Shown here in pieces: positions 37,317 through 45,957 of a stretch of 64,000 bases of DNA (positions are counted from its first letter, which is position 1; each line of letters opens with the position of its first letter). Position numbers and translations under genes: made by a program. Where the stretch lies: NCBI RefSeq assembly GCF_000429485.1, contig NZ_AUBY01000009.1, forward strand, positions 213,634 to 277,633. The letters run 5' to 3'. The notes beneath the pieces were generated by a model, which was not told the DNA's origin, did not search any database, and worked only from the letters and a program-made list of their open reading frames with translations. Origin of the DNA: Aliagarivorans marinus DSM 23064 (GTDB lineage: Bacteria; Pseudomonadota; Gammaproteobacteria; Enterobacterales; Celerinatantimonadaceae).

Positions 37317-37775
37317 ATGAAAAAATCGATTACTACTGCAGTTCTGGCTTTGAGTTTGGTTGTTCCATCGGCGTTTGCTGCGGGTGGTCAAGAGCGTGGC
37401 CATGGCCCGGCGATGAAGGTATTTAAACAGCTGGACTTGAGCGCTGAGCAGAAACAGCAAATCCGCGACATTATGCAGGCCAATCGCCCGGCTGATCGTG
37501 AACAAGCGAAACAGCAGCGCAGCGAAATGCGCGATGCACAGCGCGCCCAGCGCCTGGCGTTGATGGACGCAGAGCAGTTTGATAGTGAAGCGGCACAAAG
37601 CTTGATTAAGCAGCGCCAAGCACGTCAAGCCGAGCGCGAGCTGCGGATGCTGGAGATTCAACACCAGATCTATCAGGTGCTCGACGACGAGCAGCAGCAG
37701 AAGTTCCAGCAGCTACAAGCAGAAGGGCCACAACGTGGTGGCAAGAAAGGCCGTGGTGGTAACTGCCAGAGCTAA
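37317..37775 (+). CDS. cpxP: Periplasmic CpxP/Spy-family stress protein
   Basis: A 152-residue periplasmic protein with signal peptide (cleavage near FAA, residue 22) and two LTxxQ-type repeats: LSAEQ at 41-45 and LDDEQ near residue 125. The rest is highly charged helix rich in Arg and Gln. Such proteins are chaperones that inhibit CpxA. Divergent from cpxR with a CpxR box between. The C-terminal Gly/Lys tail and Cys are not typical of E. coli CpxP. Sequence alone does not separate CpxP from Spy; the position favours CpxP. Confidence 0.85.
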   Translation: MKKSITTAVLALSLVVPSAFAAGGQERGHGPAMKVFKQLDLSAEQKQQIRDIMQANRPADREQAKQQRSEMRDAQRAQRLALMDAEQFDSEAAQSLIKQRQARQAERELRMLEIQHQIYQVLDDEQQQKFQQLQAEGPQRGGKKGRGGNCQS

Positions 37776-37788
37776 CTCCTTTCAGCAA

Positions 37789-37805
37789 AGGGGCGAATAG
37801 CCCCT
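37789..37805 (+). terminator. Hairpin after cpxP
   Basis: AGGGGC (37789-37794), loop GAATA, GCCCCT (37800-37805), followed by ATTCCTACC. The T-run is weak. Confidence 0.4.
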
Positions 37806-37877
37806 ATTCCTACCTGCATATCTCCTCAATGGTGACATGCTATACTGCCCAGCACGCTCGAGTATCAAGGACGTGCC

Positions 37878-38780
37878 GTGGGCAGCTCTCAATATAAGCG
37901 TCTGGTGACGATTGCAACCTGGACTGCAACCCTGGTCGCTACCCTGCTACTAATCATCAAAAGTATCGCGGTGTTTTATACCGGCTCGGTCAGTATCCTG
38001 GCGTCGATGATCGACTCGCTGATGGATATTGGCATGTCGGTGGTCAACCTATTGGCAGTGCGCTATGCCCTGCAGCCGCCGGATAGCGAACATCGTTTCG
38101 GTCATGGCAAGGCCGAGCATCTGGCGGGCCTTGCTCAAGCGGCGTTTATCAGTGGCTCTGGCTTGATGCTGATTTACACCGGGGCGAACAGTATTCACCG
38201 CCAGGCGCCCCTTGAAGGTGACTCATTAGGGTTGTGGGTGATGCTGGTATCGACCGCGTTGACCGTGGCACTGGTTGGGTTCCAGCGTTATGTTGTCCGG
38301 CGAACGAATAACAGCGTGATCAAAGCGGACTCTCTGCACTATGTGATGGATATCTTGATGAATGCTGCGGTGCTGCTAGCCCTGCTGCTCACCCACTATG
38401 GTTGGTTCTGGGCTGATGGCGTGTTTGCCATCATCATCGCACTGTATATCATGGTGGAAGCGCTGAAGATTGGCCGCGAGGCGGTGCAGAACCTGCTTGA
38501 TCGCGAGTTACCCGAGGATGAACAAGCGACGGTTCGCAGCGTGAGTATGGCAGTCGATGGGGTGTTGGGAGTGCATGACCTGCGCACGCGTCAGTCCGGT
38601 GCAACGCGCTTTATCCAGCTACACATTGAGTTAGCCGATGAGTTAAGCTTGTACCAGTCGCACCAGATAGCGGACTTAGTGGAAGAGGCGATTCAGCAGC
38701 AGTGGCAGGATGTGGACGTAATTGTTCACCAAGATCCACGGTCTGTAGTGAGCAGTGAACAAAAACAACAGTTTGATTGA
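37878..38780 (+). CDS. fieF: Ferrous-iron/zinc efflux pump FieF (CDF family)
   Basis: A 300-residue inner-membrane antiporter that exports Fe(II) and Zn(II). The metal site residues are the Asp pair in SMIDSLMDIG and His/Asp in SLHYVMDILMN. HRFGHGKAEHLAGLAQ and the C-terminal cytosolic metal-sensing domain (GVHDLRTRQSGATRFIQLHI, DVIVHQDP) match E. coli FieF. GTG start after AAGGA. It follows cpxP, the E. coli order. Confidence 0.95.
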   Translation: MGSSQYKRLVTIATWTATLVATLLLIIKSIAVFYTGSVSILASMIDSLMDIGMSVVNLLAVRYALQPPDSEHRFGHGKAEHLAGLAQAAFISGSGLMLIYTGANSIHRQAPLEGDSLGLWVMLVSTALTVALVGFQRYVVRRTNNSVIKADSLHYVMDILMNAAVLLALLLTHYGWFWADGVFAIIIALYIMVEALKIGREAVQNLLDRELPEDEQATVRSVSMAVDGVLGVHDLRTRQSGATRFIQLHIELADELSLYQSHQIADLVEEAIQQQWQDVDVIVHQDPRSVVSSEQKQQFD

Positions 38781-38789
38781 GGAAGTAGA

Positions 38790-39602
38790 GTGGCAAGGCA
38801 AAGTAAGAAACAGTATGGGTTAACCCAGTCTCTGACCGAGACGGTGTGGTTACAGATCCGCGATGAAGCGCGGCGTATGGCCGAAGACGAGCCGATGCTC
38901 GCTAGCTTCTTTTACTCGACCATTCTGAACCACGAAACCCTGCCTTGTGCCTTGAGCTTCCAGCTTGCCAGTAAGCTTGATAGCACCACCGTGCCAGCGA
39001 TTCTGCTGCGTGAGTTTATCGAAGAAGCCTTTGTCGAAGAGCCAGAGATGCTAGCAGCGGTAGCGGCGGACATTGTGGCGGTTAAGGATCGCGACCCGGC
39101 GGTGCAATACTATGCGATTCCCTTGCTGTACCTTAAGGGGTTCCATGCGCTGCAAGGTTACCGCGTGTCTAACTGGCTATGGCGTCAAGGCCGCTTAGCG
39201 CTGGCTCGCTACATCCAGAACCAGATTTCTACCGTGTTCGCCGTGGATATCCACCCAGCGGCCAATATCGGTAAAGGTATCTTGCTCGACCATGCCACCG
39301 GCATCGTGATTGGCGAGACGGCGGTTATTGAGGATGAAGTGTCTATCTTGCAATCGGTCACCTTGGGTGGTACCGGTAAAGAGATGGGCGACCGTCATCC
39401 GAAGATTCGTCGTGGTGTGCTGATTGGCGCTGGCGCTAAAATCTTGGGCAATATCGAAGTGGGCTGTGGCGCCAAAGTGGGCGCCGGTAGCGTGGTACTC
39501 GAGCCGGTGCCACCGCATACCACGGTGGCGGGCGTGCCGGCGAAGGTGGTTGGTACCCCGAGCTGCGATATGCCTGCTATCGATATGGGGCAAAATATCT
39601 AA
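38790..39602 (+). CDS. cysE: Serine O-acetyltransferase CysE
   Basis: A 270-residue trimer-of-hexapeptide-repeat enzyme making O-acetylserine for cysteine synthesis. N-terminal helical domain (1-135), then hexapeptide repeats from about 145 (IHPAANIGKGILLDHATGIVIGE) to PAKVVG. The active-site His is in LDHATG and the Asp in the DIHPAA loop. The C-terminal tail ends in DMGQNI; the terminal Ile resembles the CysK-docking end. GTG start preceded by GAGGAAG overlapping the fieF stop. Confidence 0.94.
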   Translation: MARQSKKQYGLTQSLTETVWLQIRDEARRMAEDEPMLASFFYSTILNHETLPCALSFQLASKLDSTTVPAILLREFIEEAFVEEPEMLAAVAADIVAVKDRDPAVQYYAIPLLYLKGFHALQGYRVSNWLWRQGRLALARYIQNQISTVFAVDIHPAANIGKGILLDHATGIVIGETAVIEDEVSILQSVTLGGTGKEMGDRHPKIRRGVLIGAGAKILGNIEVGCGAKVGAGSVVLEPVPPHTTVAGVPAKVVGTPSCDMPAIDMGQNI

Positions 39603-39613
39603 CCTAAGAGATT

Positions 39614-39660
39614 TGCCGCAGCAAGGGCTGCGGCAGCCAGTTTACTCTTCTACTTTCTTT
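39614..39660 (+). terminator. Terminator of cysE
   Basis: Perfect nine-base arms TGCCGCAGC (39614-39622) and GCTGCGGCA (39627-39635) with loop AAGG, followed by a T/C-rich tract (TTTACTCTTCTACTTTC). Confidence 0.85.
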
Positions 39661-39664
39661 TCTT

Positions 39665-39712
39665 CTCTTATCCTACTCTTCTCTTATCCTACTCTTCTCT
39701 TACCCTACTCTT
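39665..39712. repeat. Three tandem copies of a 16-base repeat
   Basis: CTCTTATCCTACTCTT at 39665-39680 and 39681-39696 (identical) and a third copy with one change (39697-39712). The last copy contains the stop codon and final Glu codons of the DUF1653 gene, so the array may grow or shrink by slippage without altering that protein. Confidence 0.9.
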
Positions 39713-39929
39713 CGTGGAGCAGGGCAAAGCGCGGCACCCGCTCACCACTTTCAAGGGTGACATCTTCAACAAACATCGTGAGTGGTCGAACCCACAACTT
39801 ACCTTCGCCATAAAGTGGCCGGTAGAGCACCATTAGCTCTTCGGTTTCAGAGTGGATCACGGTGTCGATAACCTGATATTCATTGCCTTTATAGTGGCGG
39901 TAGCGGCCGGGAAGCGGGGCGTGACTCAT
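39705..39929 (-). CDS. DUF1653 family protein
   Basis: A 74-residue cytosolic protein of the DUF1653 family: PLPGRYRHYKGNEYQVIDTVIHSETEELMVLYRPLYG (in parts) and a C-terminal MFVEDV segment are typical. The fold is a small SH3-like beta barrel in related structures; its function is not known. Read from the right, its stop codon lies within the 16-base tandem repeat. It is convergent with cysE. Confidence 0.85.
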   Translation of the reverse strand: MSHAPLPGRYRHYKGNEYQVIDTVIHSETEELMVLYRPLYGEGKLWVRPLTMFVEDVTLESGERVPRFALLHEE

Positions 39930-40042
39930 ATTGCTGTATTTCTCATCAGTTGCATTGGCTTTTTAAGTTCTACCCTTGTTGGCATAGCATGACAAGAGTA
40001 TGCTGCCTGTAACTTCAACGTGGATTGTTTTAGGAGACCTTG

Positions 40043-40249
40043 ATGTCTTTTGATGTATTGGAAAAGCTGGAAGCAAAAGTCCAGGCTGCGGTAGAAAACA
40101 TTGAATTGCTGCGTATGGAAATTGACGAGCTCAAGGAGCAGAACAGTCAACTCAGCGATGAAAATGGCCGTCTGTTGCAAGAGCAACAAGCATGGCAAGA
40201 ACGCCTTCGTGCCTTGCTAGGCCGCATGGAAGACGTTCATCCAGAATAG
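40043..40249 (+). CDS. zapB: Cell division protein ZapB
   Basis: A 68-residue all-coiled-coil protein with heptad-like Leu/Glu pattern throughout ([20 protein letters not shown]). It joins ZapA and stabilises FtsZ rings at mid-cell. ATG at 40043 follows TAGGAG at 40031-40036. It is next to convergent rraA, as in E. coli. Confidence 0.9.
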   Translation: MSFDVLEKLEAKVQAAVENIELLRMEIDELKEQNSQLSDENGRLLQEQQAWQERLRALLGRMEDVHPE

Positions 40250-40278
40250 TTCGCTTAAGTGAGCGATAAGCCCGGGCG

Positions 40279-40767
40279 TTATTCGATATCTAACGGCTCG
40301 GGCGAAAGAATCACCCCAGTGGTATCGGCATAGACATGGTCCTCTGGCAAGAAAGTCACCCCACCAAAGTTCACCGGCACATTCTCTTCTCCGGTATCGT
40401 TTTCTACATCAGCACCCACTGGAATTGAGGCCAGCGCTTGCACGCCTAGCTCGAGTTCTTCCAGCGCATCCACATCACGCACACAGCCATAAACGATGAT
40501 GCCTTCCCATTCGTTTTCTGCTGCGGTTTCAGCAATGCTCAGATCGATCAATGCTCGGCGCAACGAACCGCCACCATCGATCAGCAGCACACGTCCGGTG
40601 CCAGGTTCTTGAACCATCTGATTGATAAGACCGGAATTTTCGAAGCACTTGATGGTCGTGACTTCGCCGCCAAAAGAGCTGCGGCCGCCAAAGCTGGCAA
40701 ACATCGGCTCGACCACGTCGACGGTGTCTGCGTACAAATCGCACAGCTCTGAGGTGTTATATTCCAT
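40279..40767 (-). CDS. rraA: Ribonuclease E activity regulator RraA
   Basis: A 162-residue trimeric protein that binds RNase E and inhibits mRNA decay. [41 protein letters not shown] and [12 protein letters not shown] are family hallmarks; it lacks the aldolase active site. It lies downstream of hslU on the same strand (126-base gap containing a likely terminator). Confidence 0.95.
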   Translation of the reverse strand: MEYNTSELCDLYADTVDVVEPMFASFGGRSSFGGEVTTIKCFENSGLINQMVQEPGTGRVLLIDGGGSLRRALIDLSIAETAAENEWEGIIVYGCVRDVDALEELELGVQALASIPVGADVENDTGEENVPVNFGGVTFLPEDHVYADTTGVILSPEPLDIE

Positions 40768-40839
40768 GATAGCGATCCTAGAAGGTAAGCAAATTACGCT
40801 ACCAGTATAATCGCTAAGTAGCCGTTTTCAATTGAGAAA

Positions 40840-40886
40840 ACGCAAAGGAGAGGAAACTCGGCAGCTGACAGTACAGCCAGCTGCCG
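40840..40886 (-). terminator. Probable terminator of hslVU
   Basis: On the minus strand, perfect nine-base arms (40859-40867 and 40878-40886, CGGCAGCTG/CAGCTGCCG) followed by GAGTTTCCTCTCCTTT. It lies 8 bases after the hslU stop. Confidence 0.6.
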
Positions 40887-40893
40887 GAGGGGC

Positions 40894-42225
40894 TTACAGA
40901 ATAAAGCGAGTGAGATCTTCGTCAGCAACCAGCTCATCGAGATTCTGGTTCACATAGCTGGCGTCGATGATCACGTTGTCGCCATCTTTGTCTGAGGCGA
41001 TAAAGCTTAGCTCTTCCATCAGCTTTTCCATCACCGTGTGCAGGCGGCGGGCGCCGATGTTTTCGGTGCGCTCATTGACCTGCCAAGCGGCGTCGGCGAT
41101 GCGGCGAATACCATCGTCGGTGAAGTCGATGTTCAGCCCCTCGGTTTTCATCAGCGCGCGGTATTGCTCGGTCAGCGAGGCATTCGGCTCGGTCAAAATT
41201 CGCTCGAAATCCCCCGCGCTAAGTGCGCTCAGATTCACTCGGATCGGCAGGCGGCCTTGCAGCTCAGGGATCAGATCAGACGGCTTAGCCACCTGAAACG
41301 CGCCAGAGGCGATAAACAGGATGTGGTCGGTCTTCACCATGCCGTGCTTGGTGCTAACGGTAGAACCTTCTACCAAAGGCAGTAGGTCGCGCTGTACACC
41401 TTCGCGGCTTACATCCGGGCCTGAGGCCTCGCCTCGCTTACAGATTTTATCGATTTCATCGAGGAATACGATGCCGTGGTTTTCCACCGATTCCAGCGCT
41501 TTCTCTTTGATCTCTTCCGGGTTAAGCATCTTGGCGGCTTCTTCTTCCACCATCAGCTTGAAGGCTTCTTTGATCTTCAGCTTGCGCTTCTTGGTCTGGT
41601 TGTTACCAGACAGGTTCTGGAACATGCCCTGCAGCTGATTGGTCATCTCTTCCATACCCGGAGGCGCCATGATCTCAACGCCAACCTGTGGCTGGGCTAT
41701 GTCCACTTCGATCTCTTTGTCGTCCAGTTTGCCTTCGCGCAGCTTTTTGCGGAAGGTCTGGCGGGTGCTGCTTTCTTCTTGGCGCTCTTCTTCACCAAAG
41801 TTATTGCGGGCCGGTGGCAATAGGGCATCGAGGACGCGCTCTTCGGCTTGATCCTCGGCGCGGAAACGGAACTTCTCCATTTCTTGTTCACGGGTTTGCT
41901 TGAAGGCAACATCGGCCAAGTCGCGGATAATGGTTTCCACTTCTTTACCCACGTAGCCCACTTCGGTGAACTTGGTTGCTTCTACCTTGATAAACGGTGC
42001 GTTGGCCAGTTTGGCCAGACGGCGGGCGATCTCGGTTTTACCGACACCGGTTGGGCCAATCATCAGGATGTTCTTCGGGGTTACTTCCTGGCGCAGTTCG
42101 CTGGGAAGTTGCATACGGCGCCAGCGGTTGCGCAGGGCAATGGCAACGGCGCGCTTGGCTTCTGACTGACCAATGATGTGATTGTCCAGCTCAGATACGA
42201 TTTCGCGAGGGGTCATCTCAGACAT
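40894..42225 (-). CDS. hslU: HslU ATPase subunit of the HslVU protease
   Basis: A 443-residue AAA+ unfoldase, the same length as E. coli HslU. Walker [10 protein letters not shown], Walker [11 protein letters not shown], an I-domain (about 110-240) and the pore loop near GYVGKEVE are present. The ATG at 42225 follows GGAG. It forms hexamers on the HslV rings and feeds unfolded substrates. It sits 13 bases after hslV. Confidence 0.97.
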   Translation of the reverse strand: MSEMTPREIVSELDNHIIGQSEAKRAVAIALRNRWRRMQLPSELRQEVTPKNILMIGPTGVGKTEIARRLAKLANAPFIKVEATKFTEVGYVGKEVETIIRDLADVAFKQTREQEMEKFRFRAEDQAEERVLDALLPPARNNFGEEERQEESSTRQTFRKKLREGKLDDKEIEVDIAQPQVGVEIMAPPGMEEMTNQLQGMFQNLSGNNQTKKRKLKIKEAFKLMVEEEAAKMLNPEEIKEKALESVENHGIVFLDEIDKICKRGEASGPDVSREGVQRDLLPLVEGSTVSTKHGMVKTDHILFIASGAFQVAKPSDLIPELQGRLPIRVNLSALSAGDFERILTEPNASLTEQYRALMKTEGLNIDFTDDGIRRIADAAWQVNERTENIGARRLHTVMEKLMEELSFIASDKDGDNVIIDASYVNQNLDELVADEDLTRFIL

Positions 42226-42238
42226 GTTAACTCCTGTC

Positions 42239-42769
42239 TCAAGCCGTTGCGTCGAGTTCTTCAACGGTTTGATTTGAATTGGTGAACACACAGATGTCGC
42301 CGGCGATGTTCAGAGCTTTCTCAGCAATGTCGCGGGCACCTAGTTCGGTGTTTTCAAGTAAGGCGGTGGCGGCGGCTTGGGCAAACGGGCCACCCGAGCC
42401 GATAGCGATCAGGTCGTTCTCCGGCTGAATCACATCGCCGTTACCGGTAATGATCAATGATGCTTCTTCATCGGCGACCGCCAACAGGGCTTCTAAGCGG
42501 CGCAGCATTCGGTCAGTGCGCCAGTCTTTGGCCAGCTCAACAGCGGCGCGGGTCAGGTGACCTTGGTGCATCTCTAGTTTGGCTTCGAAGCGTTCAAACA
42601 GGGTGAAGGCGTCGGCGGTGCCGCCGGCAAAGCCTGCCAGCACGCGGCCGTTGTAGAGGCGGCGCACTTTCTTTGCGTTGCCTTTCATTACGGTATTGCC
42701 AAGAGATACCTGACCATCGCCTGCGATGATCACTTTGCCGTTACGGCGGACGGATACAATAGTCGTCAC
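42239..42769 (-). CDS. hslV: HslV protease subunit
   Basis: A 176-residue proteasome-like N-terminal nucleophile peptidase. After Met removal Thr2 (TTIVSVRR) is the catalytic residue. [26 protein letters not shown] is the family core (in parts). It is translated first in the hslVU operon, driven by a sigma-32 promoter. Confidence 0.97.
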   Translation of the reverse strand: MTTIVSVRRNGKVIIAGDGQVSLGNTVMKGNAKKVRRLYNGRVLAGFAGGTADAFTLFERFEAKLEMHQGHLTRAAVELAKDWRTDRMLRRLEALLAVADEEASLIITGNGDVIQPENDLIAIGSGGPFAQAAATALLENTELGARDIAEKALNIAGDICVFTNSNQTVEELDATA

Positions 42770-42809
42770 GTTTTACCTCATTCTGTGCTCTGGTACGAGT
42801 ATCACTAAG

Positions 42810-42838
42810 AAATGGGGCGAGGGGGGGAGTATTTCAAG
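42810..42838 (-). promoter_or_regulatory. Sigma-32 heat-shock promoter of hslVU
   Basis: On the minus strand, CTTGAAA (42832-42838), a 14-base spacer and CCCCATTT (42810-42817), a perfect match to the E. coli sigma-32 consensus, 41 bases before the hslV start codon. Confidence 0.92.
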
Positions 42839-42903
42839 GAGCGAAGTAAAAAATCTCGGCCCCATGACGAGTTGCTGGTCGCAACTCAATGACAACTATG
42901 GAC

Positions 42904-43206
42904 TTACTTGGTCAGTAAGAATACGTGGTAGGTGGTAAAGTTTTTGCGGTGACAGCGCGAAACCTTAGCTTCAACGGGATCGCTATCCGCCTGCTTACTC
43001 AAAAAGCGAATACTGACCTTGGTACCCATAGCAACCTGATCGGAAAGTTGGATCAGCATGCCGCGGCGTGACATATCAATACATACTGCTTCAACGGCTT
43101 GAAGCTCGCCTGCTGCGTCGGTCCAGCTGAGCTCTAACGGCTCTTGTTCAAGCTCGATGCGTCGATCTAATCGACGGTCAACTTGAGAGAGTTCCACGTT
43201 GTCCAT
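42904..43206 (-). CDS. Small PilZ domain protein
   Basis: A 100-residue stand-alone PilZ domain. The RxxxR motif is in RRLDRR (11-16) and the D/NxSxxG motif is DMSRRG (44-49), so it should bind cyclic di-GMP. No enzyme or motility gene is adjacent. It is followed by the hslV promoter region, reading in the same direction. Confidence 0.85.
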   Translation of the reverse strand: MDNVELSQVDRRLDRRIELEQEPLELSWTDAAGELQAVEAVCIDMSRRGMLIQLSDQVAMGTKVSIRFLSKQADSDPVEAKVSRCHRKNFTTYHVFLLTK

Positions 43207-43450
43207 GTTGAGATGTCCTTAGAGCTGATAGGTGGTTCTATGTCAGGCCACCGCATACTGTTGCAGCCATAGCCTATACGCTTCATCCGAATATAGATGA
43301 GAACCGCTTCAAAAAACCAGCATTTTTATAGCCTTAACTGGAAAATCTAGTCTAGCAACCAATTTATAGCGAGATTACTACTGAAAACCGTGTTTTTATC
43401 ACTTTTAAGGTGTAATCAAATCCTGACAGCTGGGGGATGGATGCTAGCTG

Positions 43451-44011
43451 CTAATCCCAGTTCCAATGCCATATCTGGCAGCCGTTAATGTTGGCGCGCT
43501 GGAGAACATGGCGGTCGCGTTCGGCATCGCGTTTGCTGGGATAAGGACCCAGAACTACCCTATACCAAGAACCGTTGCTGCCACCTGTGTGTTTAATATC
43601 GCTCTCTAAGCCGGCGAAAGCGATCAAAGCCTTACTTTCTTCAGCTCTGTCTCGACTGCGGAACGAAGCACATTGCATTTGATAGGGGCGACTGGGCTCG
43701 CTGCTTTGTTCGGCCACTTCCACTTCTACGCTCTTCTCTTCCAGCTCTTTGACATAGCGACGCTCTTCAGGCGGTTCGGGAAGCGCTGGGTTATCGGCGG
43801 GTTTGACTGGCCGCTCTGCGGACATGCTCGGAAGCGGCGCCGGTTCAGGCGCACTTCCTTGAATGTTGTAGAGCAAAAAGGCGAAACCACTGACTGCGGC
43901 TACCACAACCAAAGCCAGGCCAAGCGGGAAACGCTTGGCTTTGGGGGCGGCTTTGGTTTTTTTGGCGCTACGTTTGGCGGGTTTACTACGGCTAACGTAA
44001 TCCTTGGCCAT
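43451..44011 (-). CDS. ftsN: Cell division protein FtsN
   Basis: A 186-residue bitopic protein: short basic cytosolic N-terminus (MAKDYVSRSKPAKRS, with a pattern like that binding FtsA), one transmembrane helix (about 28-47), a Pro/Glu linker, and a C-terminal SPOR domain (about 110-186, PYQMQCASFRSRDRAEESKALI and WYRVVLGPYPSKRDAERDR) that binds denuded septal glycan. Shorter than E. coli FtsN (319), mostly in the linker. It starts two bases after argS. Confidence 0.85.
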   Translation of the reverse strand: MAKDYVSRSKPAKRSAKKTKAAPKAKRFPLGLALVVVAAVSGFAFLLYNIQGSAPEPAPLPSMSAERPVKPADNPALPEPPEERRYVKELEEKSVEVEVAEQSSEPSRPYQMQCASFRSRDRAEESKALIAFAGLESDIKHTGGSNGSWYRVVLGPYPSKRDAERDRHVLQRANINGCQIWHWNWD

Positions 44012-44013
44012 GC

Positions 44014-45765
44014 TTACATCCGTTCTAGGGTCTCAATTCCAAGTAGTGACAAGCCTTGGGTGATGACCTGCGCGGTTAGGGCTGCTAAGCGCAAACGGCT
44101 CTGCTGCTGTTGTTCGCTGGCATTCTTAAGGATTGGGCACGCTTCATAGAAGCTCATAAAGGCGCCCGCTAACTCATACAGGTAGTTACACATCATGTGT
44201 GGCATACCTTTGTTGGCAACACCGTGAACGGTATCGCTGAACTGAATCAGTTTTTGCCCCAAGGCAATCTCTGCATCGTGCTCTAGTTCGATGGTTTGAG
44301 TCAAGCTGCTAACATCGATATCAGCGCGACGCAGAATAGATTGGATACGGGTGTAGGCATACTGCAGGTAAGGGGCTGTGTTGCCGTTGAACGCCAGCAT
44401 GTTGTCCCAGTCGAATATGTAGTCGGTGGTGCGGTTCTTCGACAAGTCGGCGTACTTCACTGCGCCCATGGCGATGGCTTTGGCGGCTTGTTGCTGCTCC
44501 TGCTCGTTCAGGTCGCGCGACTTCTCGGCCACAATCTGCTGAGCGCGTTCTTCGGCTTCGTTGAGCAGGTCTACCAGTTTTACGGTGCCGCCGCTGCGGG
44601 TTTTAAATGGGCGGCCATCTTTACCCAGCATCATTCCGAAGGCGTGGTGCTCCAGTGGCACCTCTTCAGGCACATAACCGGCTTTACGCACAATGCTCCA
44701 AGCTTGCATCAGGTGTTGGTGCTGACGTGAGTCGATAAAGTACAGCACGCGATCGGCGCCTAGCTGCTGATAGCGGTACTTGGCACAGGCGATATCGGTG
44801 GTGGTGTACAGGAAGCCGCCGTCTTTTTTCTGCACGATAACGCCCATCGGGTCGCCGTCTTTGTTCTTGTACTCGTCCAGGAACACCACTTTCGCGCCGT
44901 TGTCTTCCACTGCCAGACCTTGTTTTTCTAAGTCGGCAACGATCTCTGGCAGCATGGCGTTGTATTGGCTCTCGCCCATGGCATCGCTCATCTGCAAGCT
45001 TACATTCAAACGGTTGTACACCGCTTGGTTGTGGCTCAGGGTGATGTCGACCAGCTTGCGCCACATGGTGTTGCAGTACTCGTCGCCACCTTGCAGTTTC
45101 ACCACGTAGTTACGGGCGCGTACCGCGAACTCTTCGTCGCTGTCATAGCGCTGTTTGGCTTCACGGTAGAAGGCTTCCAGATCGCTCAGTTCGATGCTGC
45201 CCGCGTCGGTGCCTTGCTTTTCCACTTCTTCCAAGTTGGCGATAAGCATGCCGAACTGGGTACCCCAGTCGCCGATATGGTTGGCGCGAACCACCTTGTG
45301 GCCCAAGAACTCTAGCGTGCGCACAACCGCATCGCCGATGATGGTCGAACGCAAGTGACCTACGTGCATCTCTTTAGCAACATTAGGTGCTGAGTAATCC
45401 ACCACGATGGTTTGCGGCGCGTCGGCCAGCTTAACGTTGGACTTAGCATCGCGGCTCATGGCATCGAGCTGCTCGCTTAGCCAGGCGTTGTTCAGATAGA
45501 AGTTGATGAAACCCGGACCGGCAATCTCAGTCTTCTCAACCAAGGTCGATTCAGGCAGGTTATCGCAGATCAGCTGCGCCAGTTCACGCGGGTTCTTACC
45601 GGCGGGTTTAGCGGTCATCAGCGCCAAGTTGGTGGCCAGATCGCCGTGAGCTTTATCCTTGGTTCGGTCAACCTGAATTCGCGGCGCGAGATCCTCTGGC
45701 AGGATTTGCTGGCTTTTTAAGGTTGTGACTGCTTGTTCGAGCAGCTGTTGGATAAGCTCTTTCAT
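44014..45765 (-). CDS. argS: Arginyl-tRNA synthetase
   Basis: A class I synthetase of 583 residues. HVGH in [11 protein letters not shown] is the HIGH-type motif, and the KMSKS-like site is degenerate, as usual for ArgS ([15 protein letters not shown]). The C-terminal DALR anticodon domain ends in GIETLERM. The ATG at 45765 starts at MKELIQQL; an ATG four codons upstream is also possible. Translation runs straight into ftsN. Confidence 0.95.
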   Translation of the reverse strand: MKELIQQLLEQAVTTLKSQQILPEDLAPRIQVDRTKDKAHGDLATNLALMTAKPAGKNPRELAQLICDNLPESTLVEKTEIAGPGFINFYLNNAWLSEQLDAMSRDAKSNVKLADAPQTIVVDYSAPNVAKEMHVGHLRSTIIGDAVVRTLEFLGHKVVRANHIGDWGTQFGMLIANLEEVEKQGTDAGSIELSDLEAFYREAKQRYDSDEEFAVRARNYVVKLQGGDEYCNTMWRKLVDITLSHNQAVYNRLNVSLQMSDAMGESQYNAMLPEIVADLEKQGLAVEDNGAKVVFLDEYKNKDGDPMGVIVQKKDGGFLYTTTDIACAKYRYQQLGADRVLYFIDSRQHQHLMQAWSIVRKAGYVPEEVPLEHHAFGMMLGKDGRPFKTRSGGTVKLVDLLNEAEERAQQIVAEKSRDLNEQEQQQAAKAIAMGAVKYADLSKNRTTDYIFDWDNMLAFNGNTAPYLQYAYTRIQSILRRADIDVSSLTQTIELEHDAEIALGQKLIQFSDTVHGVANKGMPHMMCNYLYELAGAFMSFYEACPILKNASEQQQQSRLRLAALTAQVITQGLSLLGIETLERM

Positions 45766-45957
45766 TGAGACGTACACCGATTCTGACTGTGAATATTGGA
45801 ATCGGACATTTTACCGACATTATTTTGTGAAGACTATCTCCTTTAAGCCCGGATATTGCCTAATTTGGTGAATTTCTGGGTTTGCCGGAGATCCTGCTGG
45901 TGCTGAAAGGGCTAGTCGCTCGCCATTCCTGCCATGAGTGGCTCTGAGAAGCCCTGT

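Noticed and set aside
39665..39712. Tandem repeat considered as a CRISPR array
   Set aside because: Units are directly adjacent with no spacers and no cas genes are present.
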